DNA from: Kryptolebias marmoratus
Lineage: Eukaryota; Chordata; Actinopteri; Cyprinodontiformes; Rivulidae
Assembly: GCF_001649575.2 (NCBI RefSeq)
Contig: NC_051431.1
Span: forward strand, 8,257,320-8,321,319
DNA: 64,000 bases
Direction of reading: 5' to 3'
Under the pieces are notes generated by a model that was not told the DNA's origin, did no database searches, and was given only the letters and a program-made list of their open reading frames with translations. Shown here in pieces: positions 25,340-38,324 of this stretch. The translations under genes and the position numbers were made by a program. The number at the start of each line of letters is the position of its first letter. Positions within the stretch are counted from its first letter, which is position 1.

Positions 25340-25764
25340 AGAAAGGAATGCATACTGCCCGTTGCCTTTTATGCCAGTGTTTTAGACTAAGATCATATGA
25401 TGTTGAGAATTGAAGAAGTTGTAACTGTTTTGGTAAAATCTTGAAAATAATATTGTTCACAATCTCATGCAATATAATGAGATGTCAACCTCAGAGTATG
25501 TGTTGTTAATGGTGCTCAGCTACTACCAACTATCACATTTTAGCTCAAGATCTGTAAAGGTTAATGAGTTATAGCCACTTTTGTGTTGAATTGGATCGAC
25601 TCCAAAAGGAAATCAGTTATAGATGTGTATTCAATGATTACTTTTTGAAAATAAAAACTGTCCTGTTGTTTACATGATATTTTGCTAACAGACAAACAGG
25701 GTTGACTCCAACTGTTAAAGATAAAGATTTAAGCAAAGATCTCATGCCACACCTAATCTTTGCA
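25340..25764 (-). repeat. dispersed ~300-bp-monomer repeat, copy 4, interrupted by the LINE
   Basis: On the plus strand it reads TTGCCTTTTATGCCAG, GCTCAGCTACTACCAAC, TTTTAGCTCAAGATCTGTAA, ATCGACTCCAAAAGG and TTTTGCTAACAGACAAACAG. It then starts a further unit (GTTGACTCCAACTGTTAAAG, CTCATGCCACACC) that stops where the LINE fragment begins near 25,765. Confidence 0.85.
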
Positions 25765-27490
25765 GACTATCTGTAGAATTTTCTCATACAACACCACAGC
25801 TCCTCCCTCAGCACCCTGTCATATGCTTTTTCTTATTCCACAAAAACACAATAAGGTTCTTTTTGACCCTCTCTGTATTTCTACATCAGCATCCTCAAAG
25901 CAGAAACAGCATCTGTGGTGCTCTTTCTTGGCATAAAACCATACTGTTGCTTACAAATAGTCCCGTCTTGTTTAAGTCTAGCTTCCAGATCTTCGTCGTG
26001 TGGCTCATCAACTTAATTTCCCTGTAGATGCTACAACTCTGTACGTCACCCTTGTTCTTAAAAATTGGCACCAGCACACTTCTCCTCCATTCCTCAGGCA
26101 TTTTCTCACTCTCAAGAATGCCATTGAATAATTGAGTCAAAACTCTTACTGCCATCTCTCCTAGACATTTCCATACCTCCACTGGTATGCCATCAGGTCC
26201 AACCTTCTTCCCTTTCTTCATCATCTTCAAAGCTTTCCAGACTTCATCCTCACTAACCTTTTCCACTTTCTGGTCCACAGTTTCTATGACCTCTAGTCTT
26301 CTTTCCCTTTCATTCTCTTCATTCATTAGCTCCTCAAAGTACTCCTTCCATCTTCCTATCACACTCTCCTTTCTTGTTAGTTCATTACCATTTCTATCTT
26401 TAACAAGCCTAACCTGCTGCACATCCTTTCCACCATGATCCCTCTGTCTTGCCAGTCAACACAAGTCCTTTTCTCCATCCTTAGTATTCAGTCTCTTGTA
26501 TAACTCGTCAAACCGTCTGTTTTGCCTTTGCTTCCTCCTTCTTTGCCCTATGTTGCATCTCCTTATATCTCTGTCTACTCCCTTCAGTCCACTCACTGTC
26601 CCATTTCTTCCTGGCTAACCTCTTCCTCTGGACAACTTCCCACACTTCACTATTCCACCACCAGGTTTCCTTATTGTCTTTTCTCTGTCCAGATGACACA
26701 CCAAGTACATTCCTATTTGTTTCTCCAATGTAATGTAATCTAAGTATCCCAGTCATCTGGAAGCTCTTTCTTACCACCCAGAGCCTTTAACAGCTCCTTT
26801 CTGAACTCCTCACAACATTCTTCCTTCCTCAACTTCCACCATTTGGTCCTCTTTTCTTCTTCTTCACCACAACAGTTATCCTACACACCACCGTCCACAA
26901 CCACAATCTCCCTCAGGTCTTCGACACACAGTGTAGTCTACCTGCGTACTCCTGACTCCACTCTTATAGGTCAACCTGTGTTCCTTCCCCTTTAGAAATA
27001 GGTATTGACTACAGCCATTTCCATCTTCTTGGTTCCTTTCCTTGACACCAAACCTGCCCATCACTTCTTCATCTCTTCTGTTTTTTTCACCAACATGTTC
27101 ATTCAGATCACCACTCTCTCCTCCCTGGAAATACTCTCTATCACTTCATCCAGATCCTTCCAGATTTTCTCTTTCTCTCCAACCGGTGGAGCATAACCAC
27201 TGTCAACATTCAGCATCAGACCTTCTACTTCTGCCTTCAGACACATCACCCTGTCTGACACTCTTTTCACCTCAACTACATTCCTTGCCAACTCCTCCTT
27301 CAGAACCACCCCTACTCCATTTCTTTTCCTATCCACACCATGGTAAAACTGCTTAAACCCTGCCCCATACTGCAAGCCTTGCTGCTCCTCCACTTGGTCT
27401 CTTGCACACATAATACATCTACCTTCCTCCTCTGCATCATGTCAGCCAGCTCTCTACCTTTGTCTGACATTGTTAAGTCAAGCTTAGAAG
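25765..27490 (-). pseudogene. decayed RTE-clade LINE (endonuclease-reverse transcriptase), both ends missing
   Basis: Read right to left, the order is that of an RTE-type polyprotein. The APE-like endonuclease starts near 27,488 (RELADMMQRRKVDVLCVQETKW, with the catalytic Glu of QET). YHGVDRKRNGVGVVLKEE and NVDSGYAP follow, then GDLNEHVGE (the D-N motif, in a shifted frame), and YKSGVRSTQVDY. A linker comes next (ETWWWNSEVWEVVQRKRLARKKW, about 26,650). The reverse transcriptase N-terminal part carries GKKVGPDGIPVEVWKCLGE and VLVPIFKNKGDVQSCS at about 26,060-26,230. At least three frameshifts are visible (near 27,370, 27,105 and 27,000), plus later stops. The fragment ends after a degraded KAYDRVLREELW segment near 25,800, so the YADD catalytic core and the 3' end are absent. 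Nearly intact stretches of 100-175 codons remain. It is non-functional. Confidence 0.92.
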
Positions 27491-30419
27491 TGAGGGGGTA
27501 GGAACCATTCTGTGATAACCTGATGACACAGGGACCAGAAACATGGTGCACAACACTTGAATGCTGTGGATGGTGCCAACCAAACATGGAAAAATCTGTG
27601 CAGAACTGACATTTACAAACACCAGAGAGGCAGCCGGTAAGAAAACAAACTTTTGAAAGAATAATGGTCTGGACTCTGTTGCTTCTGAGATGGTGTTGGA
27701 GGTGAAGCAGTCACAGATCTGATTTCTCTGAAGGGTGTGGTCCAAACATTTCTGCTATGTGACTTTAGTCATGGATTGATTGGTTTTCAACAATTGTTTA
27801 GAGTTTGTTTGATTTTAACAAATGTTTAATGTTAACTATCTTGAGATTTATGGGCTCATTGAAGAGATAATGTGAAACATTTGATTATTGTGTCTTTATG
27901 GCATTATGAGATAAAGAGAGTATTTTCTTGGTAGTAAATTTTATAAAGTTCTGTGGATAAAGTACTCGGTAGATTTTGAAGATAGCCATAGGTTGGTTGT
28001 AAGTTTAATACTGTTAATGAAAATTTATTTATTCAAGCGAATAATCTTCTACTTTCACACTAACTTCTTTACAAAACAAACATACAGGATGTACTCTGAC
28101 ATGACTGCATGTCTGATTTTTGTTTTGTGTTATTTGTTAAAGGTTTTTCACCAGAAACAAACAAACAAACAAAAAAAACCTGAAAAAAAATTTAGATTTT
28201 TTTGAAAACTTGATTTTAGGTTAACTTTCTTTAAAATCGATGGAATAAGATCATTGATTCACAGGTAAAAGATTCAAAAGACACACACACAGACACACAC
28301 ATTAATTCTTTTTATTGCCTGTTTTTGTACTTTGGTTGTGGACAATAATAGTGTTATTTTATTACTACATTAACTACGTATAATGCATGACTTAAAATTC
28401 CTGCACAAAGCCATTGATCTCAGTTAGGCCCAGCTGATTTTTCACTTACTGGTGATGAAAGCTGCAGTGCACAAGAAACATTTCCTGTCAAGTTTCTCAT
28501 TACTACATCATCCTTCTGTAAAACCTGCTGAGGATGCCAAACGAAGAATGATAGCCGGTCGTAGCAGCACCTGCAGAGCCTGATAAGCCAGGTCTTGCTG
28601 GTGTTAGTGAATCAAGACCCTTGACTATCTCCAAAAACCCTGTTGCAGAGACCTGTGCCAGATTTGGGTCTGGATAAACTCTGGCATAGATAACTAAGAA
28701 AGATGTTATGAAATGTTGTACAGGTCACCACACAGACCTTTCCTTTCATTCAGCTGCTTTGAATGCAGCTTGAAAATAAGCCATGCAGGCAGTAGGCTCT
28801 GCGGCTGCAACATGCCCTCCAGCAGGTGTGATGTCAGAACATTGTAATACAGGATTTTCAGAGACCTTGGCTTGGAAAACATGATGTCTGGTTATGGATG
28901 GAGGTATTGCACAAAATACCTCAGGCTCAAGTATGAATAATCAGTGTTTGTTTGTGGATTTATGGGGAGTAAATAAAGTATGGAGATACAACATTTAGGA
29001 CAGATTATTTGAAAAAATAGAAAACAACATTGTTTTGGGCAGTCTGGGTTTGAAAGTGTGCCATTCAGTAAGCCATTCCTGCAGTGGAAAAATATATCAC
29101 TTACTCAAGCAATCTCACCCGACCAACTTTATCTCCATTAACTGCTTGACTTTAGAGCTGTTCTGACATTTTTAATCAAATGTGGTAGAAAGACAGAGCA
29201 ACTGTTGCATGGAAAATGCTGTTACACAAATACCTTCTTCCTTAAATTATCCACAGCCTGAGAAGACACAAGCCTAATTCATTTGAGTGCAAAGTTCCAT
29301 CAAGCTGTAGAAACAGATTGCTTGTGTTTTGAGGCTACTTTATTCATTGGTTTTACTAACACGGGCCAGTACAACTTCCAAAAAACCTTGCAATTAAAAG
29401 GGGAATCAGTTCAAAAACAAGATTTGAAAAGTAAAATGTACTGTAGGTAATTGAGAAATATTTCAGCTATATTAATGTTTGCCTTATTTAGAGACAGACA
29501 GTGATTTTTGAATATTTGAAGTCTGGTTAAAATGGGCAAATCTGAAAAACAATCATAACTAAGAATAAATTATTATTATCATTATTATTATTATTATTTT
29601 TTAAGTAAATTATTTATAATACAGGCACCTGGTAGTGACACACTCATTTGTTTCACAGCAATGCTTTTTCATTTGGGCTGTTTACCGCCCCTCTGCTGGA
29701 ACAAAAATGAATCATAAAATGGCAGCTAAGATTAGTGCTCTTTAAGACTCACAAAGTTTAGACTCCTTAAGGGGGTCAAAAATAGAAAGATGATGGGACT
29801 CTTGGGAGTGGGGTCAGCTTTTCAAAAAAAAAAATAAAAAATTGAAGAATCCAACAAATTTAAAAAGTGTTTTTCCTAAAAATGTCCATCCCTAGTTTCT
29901 TTCAGATTTGGATTTGGCATTTGGCACCAACCAACACTAGCAGCTGAGGCAATTAAAGCAGATATGTATAAAATTCTGAAGAATTATGCTGTTATTTTAT
30001 GAAAGATTAACATTACTTTCACACCATCCCTTTGCGAATTGAAAAAATTGTTCTAAAAAATTTGCTCTACGTAATCTTGGCAACTTAAAACTGTGTAGAA
30101 ATGGTTTGAATTAAATGTCATGTAATGCTCTTATTGTGGTTCACTGTTTGATTGAGACCATTTAACTGGCTCAACCACCAAGTTTAAATGCACCCTTAGA
30201 GACACCCTAAACTGTGCCAACAGCATGACCCTAAACTGTGCTAACAGCATGACATATAAATTAATTGGAGGAAAGAACTCCAGTGACATAACTAAAGTGC
30301 ATCCACATGCAGGTTTTGCACAGAGGACTATACCATTTTGTACAATCCTGAAATCTCAGAAATACCCATTTAATTCAACACACCAGAGTATATTAGCCAT
30401 TTTTGTAACTGCAGCACTT
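27491..30419. other. 2.9 kb of non-coding DNA
   Basis: No exon or element is recognised. (AC)n lies at 28280-28300 and (TTA)n at 29569-29597. The first 250 bp next to the LINE could be its eroded 5' part, but I see no match. Confidence 0.4.
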
Positions 30420-30840
30420 TAACCATTTTGCAACTCCCAGTTGAAGCTACAATGGCCGAACTTCTTCAAGAGCTCCTTCCAGCTTCTGTACAAACTGATG
30501 TGAATGCACTGCTGGGTCCGACAGCTGGATTCTGTTTTGCTAAACTTCTTTCTCCCAGATTTCGCACTCAGCAGTTGCCAAGGTATGGTGAAGCCAGAGA
30601 CCATCAGATTGCCCCCCCAGGAAGAAGGCACAGAGTAAGGAGCGCAGTGAATAACTTGCAACCACCCCCCGCCACCCCATAAAACAGTCTGCTCTGCAGA
30701 ATGCTTTTCAGTAGTTGAAAAGGCAGCCACTCTGTATAAGCCAATTGATATTTTGAGCAAAGTCTGCCAAAGTGATTTCAAAAGGGACCTCAGGATATTG
30801 TGTCAGGTAGTCAAAAAGGTCCATAATATGTCTCCTTTAA
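30420..30840 (-). mobile_element. end of a non-autonomous DNA transposon (family not named)
   Basis: The right edge reads, on the minus strand, TTAAAGGAGACATATTATGG. This terminal sequence recurs in many teleost short DNA transposons; a TTAA lies at the very tip (30837-30840). The body contains G- and C-runs near 30610-30680 and a chance 120-codon minus-strand frame. I did not find the opposite terminus, so the left boundary is approximate and the copy may be truncated. Assignment rests on the remembered terminal motif. Confidence 0.45.
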
Positions 30841-32635
30841 ATGTGTCAAGCAAAATCTTTCAGGAAAAGTTAGAAATCTGTCAGGCTTTTTTCATTTAAT
30901 GTCTTTTCTTATGCCACAGCTAAAATTGAATTACTATTTTTGATCAGGATGGAGTTTGCTTTAAACTTTTTCCTTCTTGTCTGACTTTGTCAGCACTTTT
31001 TCCCCCCTATAAGAATCCATAAATTATCACAAACAAACTAGAGGAACAAAGTGCTCGCTGTGTGACAGGAAAAACTGCACTGCACTGATTTCTTCTCATG
31101 CTGAGACCTGCAGCATAAACCTGACATTTGAAAAAGGCTGAACTGTATACATTGCCTTTGAACAAGTTTTGAGGAAAAACCCATAAGTCAAATATAAGAT
31201 TTTTCACAAATAACTATTAATAAAATATGATCATATTTGTTTTTAGCTGCATGTTAGCTTCCAGTTATAGTTTGAGGCCTTTGTTACTTCATGTTTTTTA
31301 TTTTGTTTGTTTTTTTGTTCCCTCTGAAAAATATTGTTCTCCTTAGGGGTGTACATTTATATAATGTATAAAACAGCCAGGCTTTCTTTGGATGTGGTGG
31401 ACTGAGCAGAGCTAAAAGGCCATGGACATTTGCTACTGATCCCTTTTTTATTTACCTTCTTATTGTGAGTTGTGTTGAACTAGCTTAGAGTGACAAAACA
31501 CTGCAAAACAATAAATTAAACGAAAAGTCAGCCAACAAATTTAGACAATACTCACAAGAACTGTGTATTCTTTCTGTTATACTCAGTCTTAAAGCCTGGG
31601 CTTCACTGTTGGTTTATTGCTTATGAGGGCAATGTTTGGCCAGCGTTTGCAAGAATCTTTTATATCCTACTCTGGGAGGGGGAAAAAAATCAAAGAAAAA
31701 GCTTTACGATTTCCTTGTTAGGCTCTAAAAACAGACAATGCTATTATCCAGTAATAGCTCATCTCATTCTTTTTATTTAGTGAATTGTATGATTACTAAA
31801 ATCAGTTTTTTTTCTGTTGACAGGAAAGGAAAAAGAAAGGAGAAGCAAGATAGTTTTGACTTTCCAAATTTAGCCTTTCAAGTATATATTTGTCCTTTAT
31901 CAATATATTAAATGTCATTAACTTAACATTTTATAAAAAAATATTCAATATTTGTACATTGATTTGTTTGCAGACTCAAATTATTAATGTTTTAATGGTT
32001 AAGTTTCTGACATCAAACTCAAAATTGAACATTAGCACTTAAAGTTTGTCTTCAATATCAGCCATCATAAATTTATTACTTCTTCCTGGTGACATTTAAA
32101 TGTTGTCTATCTCTTTTTTTGGTAGGGTAATAACTTGTGTAAACATTTTTTTAACTGATTTAATGCATTGACTTTAATTCAAAACTTGCTCTGAGCAGGC
32201 TATACTTTCAGTATAAGATATTACAATGACCTAGCCCTCTAAAGTCATCATAATATCATAATAGAGTGTCTTTGTGCCATTGAAACACTCATCATACCTT
32301 GCTAACCCACTCATCTTTCATTGTAGAACACCCCTCTTTTCCTCATTACCCGCTCTCTTCTGTTCTTAGGAAAGCATCATCCACTAATAGATGTCACAGA
32401 TGTAACTCTTGAGCTTTAAAGTTCATGAGGGCTCAAAATGTTTATAAAAGTAAGAACTGGACCCAGAGTGTGGACAGACATCGTTGCTTAGCAACAACAG
32501 CACATCATCATTAAAAAAGAAAAGAATAAAAACCACATCACGAGTATGTATTTAAGTCACTGCTGTATGACTCTTTTATCTGCCATTTGTTGTACAGTCT
32601 GTTTACAAAATGTGTACATTTTAATGAATTTATAC
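30841..32635. other. 1.8 kb of non-coding DNA
   Basis: AT-rich; no exon or element is recognised. Confidence 0.45.
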
Positions 32636-32800
32636 TGGGGCTGTGGTAGATCACTGGTCAGTGCCGCAGCCTCGTGAACCTGAGGCTGCGGGTTTGAGCC
32701 CAGGTTACATCAGGAAGGGCATCAGGTGTAAAAAATCACAGCGTCTGAAGCAGTGGTGACCCCTGGAGAAGGGAGCAGCTCAAAAAATAATAAAAAAAAG
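32636..32800 (+). repeat. tRNA-derived SINE with RTE-like tail
   Basis: It begins GGGGCTGTGGTAGATCACTG (A-box region). The B-box-like GGTTTGAGCCC is at 32691-32701, a tRNA-type internal promoter arrangement. The body has ATCAGGAAGGGCATCAGGTG, then AGTGGTGACCCCTGGAGAAG, and ends in an AAATAATAAAAAAAAG tail. The motif order is that of SINEs mobilised by LINE machinery. It is diverged; transcription is unlikely. Confidence 0.75.
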
Positions 32801-34939
32801 TCATTTATCCTTTAAAAATGCTATGCAGATGTTTGGAGATACACATTGCTGAATACTCACACAATCCATTAGTGAGAGGCTGTCACACAGATAAACGTCG
32901 AAGTCAGTGGTGGATTCTGAGTCATCCAGGCCACAATAATCTTAAGTGCTCGGATAAAGACGAAGTTCAGTTGCCTTTATTCAAACACTTAGGATTTCCA
33001 AGTCGATTTCATTCACATGCCATCCCCGCATGCTTTGTGCACATTTCAGAGGGCAGGCCACCCATGTAATAATCTCACCGAGTTTGCCATAAACTACTGG
33101 GCAAATTCCACAGAAAGCTGTCTAAATTAACTTGAAGAAAAGCTGATTAATAGAGTCAAACAGTCTGCTTCGGAGCCCTGATGCATCTGATGACTTGACA
33201 GTGGGACAGGCCCGAGTCTTCATTTACACAGTACGGACGCCCCTCGGTGTCTGTGTGTACATGTGGGGAAATTGGTATTTGGTCTTTGTGTATTTAATCT
33301 GTGTGCTCTCCTCTCCATTTGTCAGGTTGTCTGAATTTGTTCTTTCAGTCTGTGTTAGTTCATGTCCCTTCAGTGCATCTCATTTTTCAATCTAGCTACT
33401 TTTTCTGCTTGTTTTATTTGTGTTTAGAGTTCGGTTCAGTGTTGTTTAACCCCTAGTGTGTTGGTAATTTATAGGATGCAGATTTTTTTTTACCTCACTT
33501 GCTGCATTTTGCTCAATTTAAACAGGTAAATGCTTGCATGACTGTTTTATGATGTGCCATAGATGACAACAATAAACACAGATCAATAAATGCTGATGAC
33601 ACAACTAATCTGAAAATGTGAAGCTGTGTTTAGGTGTGTTTGTTTTCAGAGGTGTGCGTGGATGCACTCCAGGAAAGCAAAATCATGATACTTTACTTAG
33701 CATTTGCTATCAGCTCCTACTTGGATTTTACAATTTCCAAGTAATAACAATTAACTCACTGGAATACATATATTTTTAAGAAGCTTTATTAGTTTTCTTC
33801 ACCCAGATATTTAGATTTTTATCAAAGTTTTCCCTAACAATGACAACGTATGTCAGTTTGTAAGGTTGTTCAAATTAAACATCAAATAATGTGAGCAAAC
33901 CTGGAGGCAGTCACGCCCCCCCCCTGATTCTGAGGCAAATCAATTTCTTCGTTATCTGTATTTTGGTTCAGAGAAGCTTCTTTCCATTCAGTAGAAATCT
34001 TTGGATCCTTATTTTCTGGCACAATCTCTGCTTTCTTCCAGATCTGCTATTGAAAGTCAGACTTTTTTTTTTTTTAGTTGTGCATCATCAGTAAAACTAC
34101 TTGAGAAAACTGCTTTTTAGTTTAATGCAGCCTGTAATATTGTACATCTTTTTAAGTTTTCAATACAATTCTACAATCAATATGCATCCGTTTTTTGAAG
34201 TTTTTTTTAAAAGTTAAATATTTTTTATATAAACTGGCAGTTGTCACCATAATATTTTTTTTGCTCTAGGCCAACATACAACATATGTTGATCTTATGCT
34301 GTAGATTTGAATGCTCATTTACTGATTGTTTTATAAATACTAACAGAAAGCTGCTGGTTTTGTTCATTGAGAACATTAAATAAATATACTGCAGATATAG
34401 AAAGTCCATCAGTTTTGTTGTATGGTCTTCAGTGCTTTTCTGTTCCCTTTTATTTGGTTATGGTTCGATGATAAGGCCTCCATTGGTTGCTTAAACATGA
34501 ATCAGTCAAGCCCCAAATCCCACGACAGTGTTTGCTTAAACACATTAAGGCGCAAAGCGTCAGGGTGAGAGTGCATCACTGCATCTAGTGGCCCGAGATG
34601 CCCTCTCCCCACAATGGTGTCATGTGTGAAAAGAGCAAGGCAGAAATTTATAATTGCTTACATCTGAGGTAGGATGAAGGATGGATGGATTTGTGTGCTT
34701 TCATTGAAACGAAAACTGTGGCCGAACTGCCACGTTAGTGTTGCTTGGTCACATGGAAACAGACCTTTCAATTCTTGTTCCCTTTGTTTCATCCTAAAGG
34801 AAATCAAGTATGTCTCTGTGAAATACAGACTGAGTGAAAATACACAATAAGGTTTGGACACTTAGAGCACCATTGTAGATGAAACTTAAGAAAAACCTAC
34901 GCAAAAAATAAAATAATAATAATTATTTAAACTAATATC
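32801..34939. other. 2.1 kb of non-coding DNA
   Basis: No exon or element is recognised. Short open frames only. A C-run lies at 33916-33923 and a T-run near 34065-34076. Confidence 0.45.
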
Positions 34940-35335
34940 ATCTTATGATATGAAGAGACAGAGTTAAAGCCATTTTGGTCAAACCTTGTAAAGGACATTA
35001 TGCATATTTCATGAGTTAGATCTGATGAGGTGAGTTAACTTTAAGAGTACAGTATGTGTTGAAGAGGATTCTCAGCTACTACCACAACAAATTTTAGCTC
35101 AATATCTGTACAATTGGCTGAGTTAGTCATTTTTTCATTTGCTAAGTTTCCTTAGTTGTGGCGACCATCTGAAATGGGGTTGACTCTAAAGGTTAATTAG
35201 TTGTAGATGCTCATTCAGTTATTATTTTCTGAGAGTTTTATTGAAATCCAACCAGTGGTTCTTGAGATTTTTTAAAAGCTACTGACAAACACACACACAC
35301 TCACACACATTACACACCCAGACACACAGATGTGG
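34940..35335 (-). repeat. dispersed ~300-bp-monomer repeat, copy 5
   Basis: On the plus strand it reads AAAGCCATTTTGGTCAAACC, TCTCAGCTACTACCACAAC, TTTTAGCTCAATATCTGTAC, GTTGTGGCGACCATC and CCAACCAGTGGTTCTTGAG. It ends in a CA-rich microsatellite (35288-35309 and beyond), the counterpart of the TG run in plus-oriented copies. Confidence 0.85.
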
Positions 35336-35759
35336 AAAAAAAAAACATTATTACCTTTTGCCTTCAGCAGCAGAGGGCGATAAAAACAAAACCTACAGGC
35401 TTTAATACTACACACCCTAAAGGTATGACTCCCAGACCTCCCACAAAAACTTATCTTAACTGGGTGGATCTGGGTGCCTGGTCAAAGAGACCAGACAGAT
35501 CAGACAAGCAAAAGGGGAGAAGACCAGACAGTTTAGGAGGCCAGCCCAGGGCCATTATAATCACAGGCGGGACAGAGATCCCTCAGGGAGTCGCCCAAGG
35601 CAAAGAGGGCAAAGCAGGAGCTGCTTAGGGTGCAAGTCAGGTGGAGCAGTGGCTAGAACAGGCGGAGGCATCTGCAGGGACCATGACGAAAACCGGACAC
35701 AGAGGGGTGCTCCTTAGATTACCTTTAGAGTTTTGACATGTTACCAAATAAATCTAATT
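35336..35759. other. moderately GC-richer non-coding segment
   Basis: Purine-rich sequence with a 98-codon plus-strand frame (35332-35628) that has no recognisable domain. It sits between two repeats and may itself be repeat-derived. I cannot name it. Confidence 0.35.
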
Positions 35760-35915
35760 TCGTCTGTCTTGTTCATCTCTATGTGACCCTGTTATGGACT
35801 GACAACCAGTTCAGGGTGTTCCCCCTTCTCGCTCATTGACTGCTGGAAATAGGCACCAGCTCCTCGTGACCCTGCACAGAAAAGCAAAGAAAATGGATGG
35901 ATAGAAGGATGGACT
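35760..35915 (+). repeat. composite SINE/LINE-tail repeat with GGATG tail
   Basis: TCATCTCTATGTGACCCTG, TTCAGGGTGTTCCCCC, ATAGGCACCAGCTCC, GTGACCCTGCACAGAAAAGC and a GGATGGATAGAAGGATGGA tail, in the same order as at 12.0 and 54.8 kb. Confidence 0.8.
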
Positions 35916-37149
35916 GGTGAAAAAATAAGAATAAATATTGAAAAGGCATAATTCAAAAAAACTGCTTTACTTTATAAGACAGACCAATTTGGACACAATG
36001 TTTTTGACAGCTCTTAAAACTCATTAAATGTGTTCGATTTGCTCATGTTTTTTTAAAAAGATTCTCTTTATGGAATATGAGGTACTGACCAAACCCATCT
36101 TTCATAAGAATAACCCAGTCCAATAAAGGATATACAGTATGTAATGGGGTCATTGGCTGTATAAACAGAAGGAAGTATTTGTTCATCTCTGTAACATATG
36201 AAAATGATAGTTAATCAGCCATGCTTTTGTTAATACAATCATGTTTGATTAGAAAATGACTTGATAAACATGTAAATACATGCAAATTTCTAAAGTGCTG
36301 CTGTTAAACATTTGATTTTCAGTTTGTACTTTCTCTGCAGGAGTAATTTTTGACCCTGGCGTCTCCATGGGTGAATCAGGAGACCTCTGTAATAGATCCT
36401 GTTGTGGATGTGATGAAACCAGAGATGAGAGTGAGGGGAGGGGTAAAACAAGGTTCTTTGATCTCCATCTACTTGGATGAGCTCTGGCATAAATTGCCAC
36501 ATCAACTATCAGCAGTGAAAATCAAATGAGATTTACAAAGCATGGGCCTAGTCTGGTTTATGGGCTCTAACTATTGGCAGGATCCCGCAAGATTGTATCA
36601 TCAACATCACTGTAGTGGGCTGGCACAGATAAGACTAACTGATAGGCTGCAGAAATGTGATAGCTGATTGTTTATATCTTTTTGATGAACGATCCTTTTG
36701 AGATTGTCTTTTTTTACTCACATACACTCAAATGGATATAAAATATGTGTATAGTGTGTGTATGGCATTCAGCTTTAAGTTAAACTGGAACCGAACTGAT
36801 AAGAACCGTCGAACTGCACAGAGCAATCCTTTATGCTTCCATATGTGTGTTTGTTTGACACTTTTGAAACTAACTTTCCCCTTGTGTTTAAACACCTACA
36901 GGTTTGTCCTTGTCTGTACATTTGGACTGTAGCTATGCTGGGAAGGTTAAAACTCATTTAAAACAAATTCTTAATTATCACACTGAACTTCAAGCCTAGT
37001 TGCACAAGCACAGCATATTGCACTCATAGATGGACCTGCAAATGTTTAAGTTTCACATGTTTTTTTTTCATTCTACTTTATAGAATAGACTACAGCTTAG
37101 TGATTATTTTAGGTTGTACAGTAAAATTTTGTTGAAGCAATTTCAATGG
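35916..37149. other. 1.2 kb of non-coding DNA
   Basis: Nothing is recognised. Short open frames on both strands (36249-36505, 36732-36957) lack family resemblance. Confidence 0.45.
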
Positions 37150-37480
37150 AGGAAAAAAATTAAAGGGCTCGTGGTAAACAGAGATCATCTTATGTTGAGA
37201 GGGAATGAAGTTACAGGCATTTTTGGTCAAATGTCACTGAATTTCACGCAAAATGTTGTGCAATGTGTTGTGAATTATACTCAGCTACTACCACACAATT
37301 TTAGCTCAAAACTGTGAAACTGATTATGTTATGGCCATTTTTTTGAGGCTTAATAGCTGTAGCTGAACATCTTGACTAGATAATTGTACATGTATGTCCA
37401 ATGATTACTTTCTGAAAGTTTCAATAAAATCTGTCCACTGTTTTATGAGATTTTGCTAACAGACAGACACACGCCAGAAA
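37150..37480 (-). repeat. dispersed ~300-bp-monomer repeat, copy 6
   Basis: On the plus strand it reads GAGATCATCTTATGTTGAGA, CTCAGCTACTACCACACAA, TTTTAGCTCAAAACTGTGAA, CCAATGATTACTTTCTGAA and TTTTGCTAACAGACAGACAC. It is diverged in the CCATC core. Confidence 0.8.
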
Positions 37481-38301
37481 CACAGGTAAAAACATCACAT
37501 TTCGCCATTGGTAGCAGTTGATAAAAAGATAAATAAATATTATAAAACTAAAATGATCATATGCCCCAGTACACACACACACGCCCCACCCCTCACCACA
37601 CACACCGTACACAAAAGCCCAAGCACATCTCACTCACACCTATAATCACGTACTCAATCCTGTCTACTTCTAAAATGTCACACTCTAAAACTGAATATAA
37701 ATTATTGTAATGTGTCATGACAGCTATTGCACAGAGATCATTATTGCACATTTTGGCACACCAGAAAACTGTAACCATTGGGCTTCTGCACTGTGTTGTT
37801 ATGAAGAGGATGTGTGGTGAAATACCAATCTTATGCAAGTGATATTATTACTCTGACAATAATAATAAAGAAATGTATAAAGAAAAAAAAACACACAAAG
37901 ATTCTCTATCCAGCTCTTCCTCTATAGGAGAATAGAGACTGACCATAAACAATGACTGTGGAGCTTGCAATCAGCAAGAGCTACAGTTTTACCTCTTCGA
38001 AATACATTGTATGTTTACAACAAATAAAAATAAACATCAAGATTAGAGTTTAATAACATAAATAAATGCATAAAAAGAATAAAAAACAAAAATGTAATTC
38101 AGTATTGTTTTAAAAAAGAAATAATAAAAAAGAGCATAAAGAAATGTCTTGGATGTGCGACACTCGGCCTATAAATATTACTTCATGAATCTAGAATAAA
38201 ACACCAAACCTACGTGACTTAATATTCAACAAACTATGGCTTCTTTCAGATGCCAGCAACTTTTTCAGAGTTCCTGTAACTACTGGAGGCAGCTGCTCTT
38301 T

Positions 38302-38324
38302 TGTGTGTGTGTGTGTGTGTGTGT
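38302..38324. repeat. (TG)11 microsatellite
   Basis: Uninterrupted TG run, not next to a dispersed repeat copy. Confidence 0.9.

Noticed and set aside
26187..26743. plus-strand Ser-rich frames over the LINE
   Set aside because: They are antisense shadows of the minus-strand reverse transcriptase.
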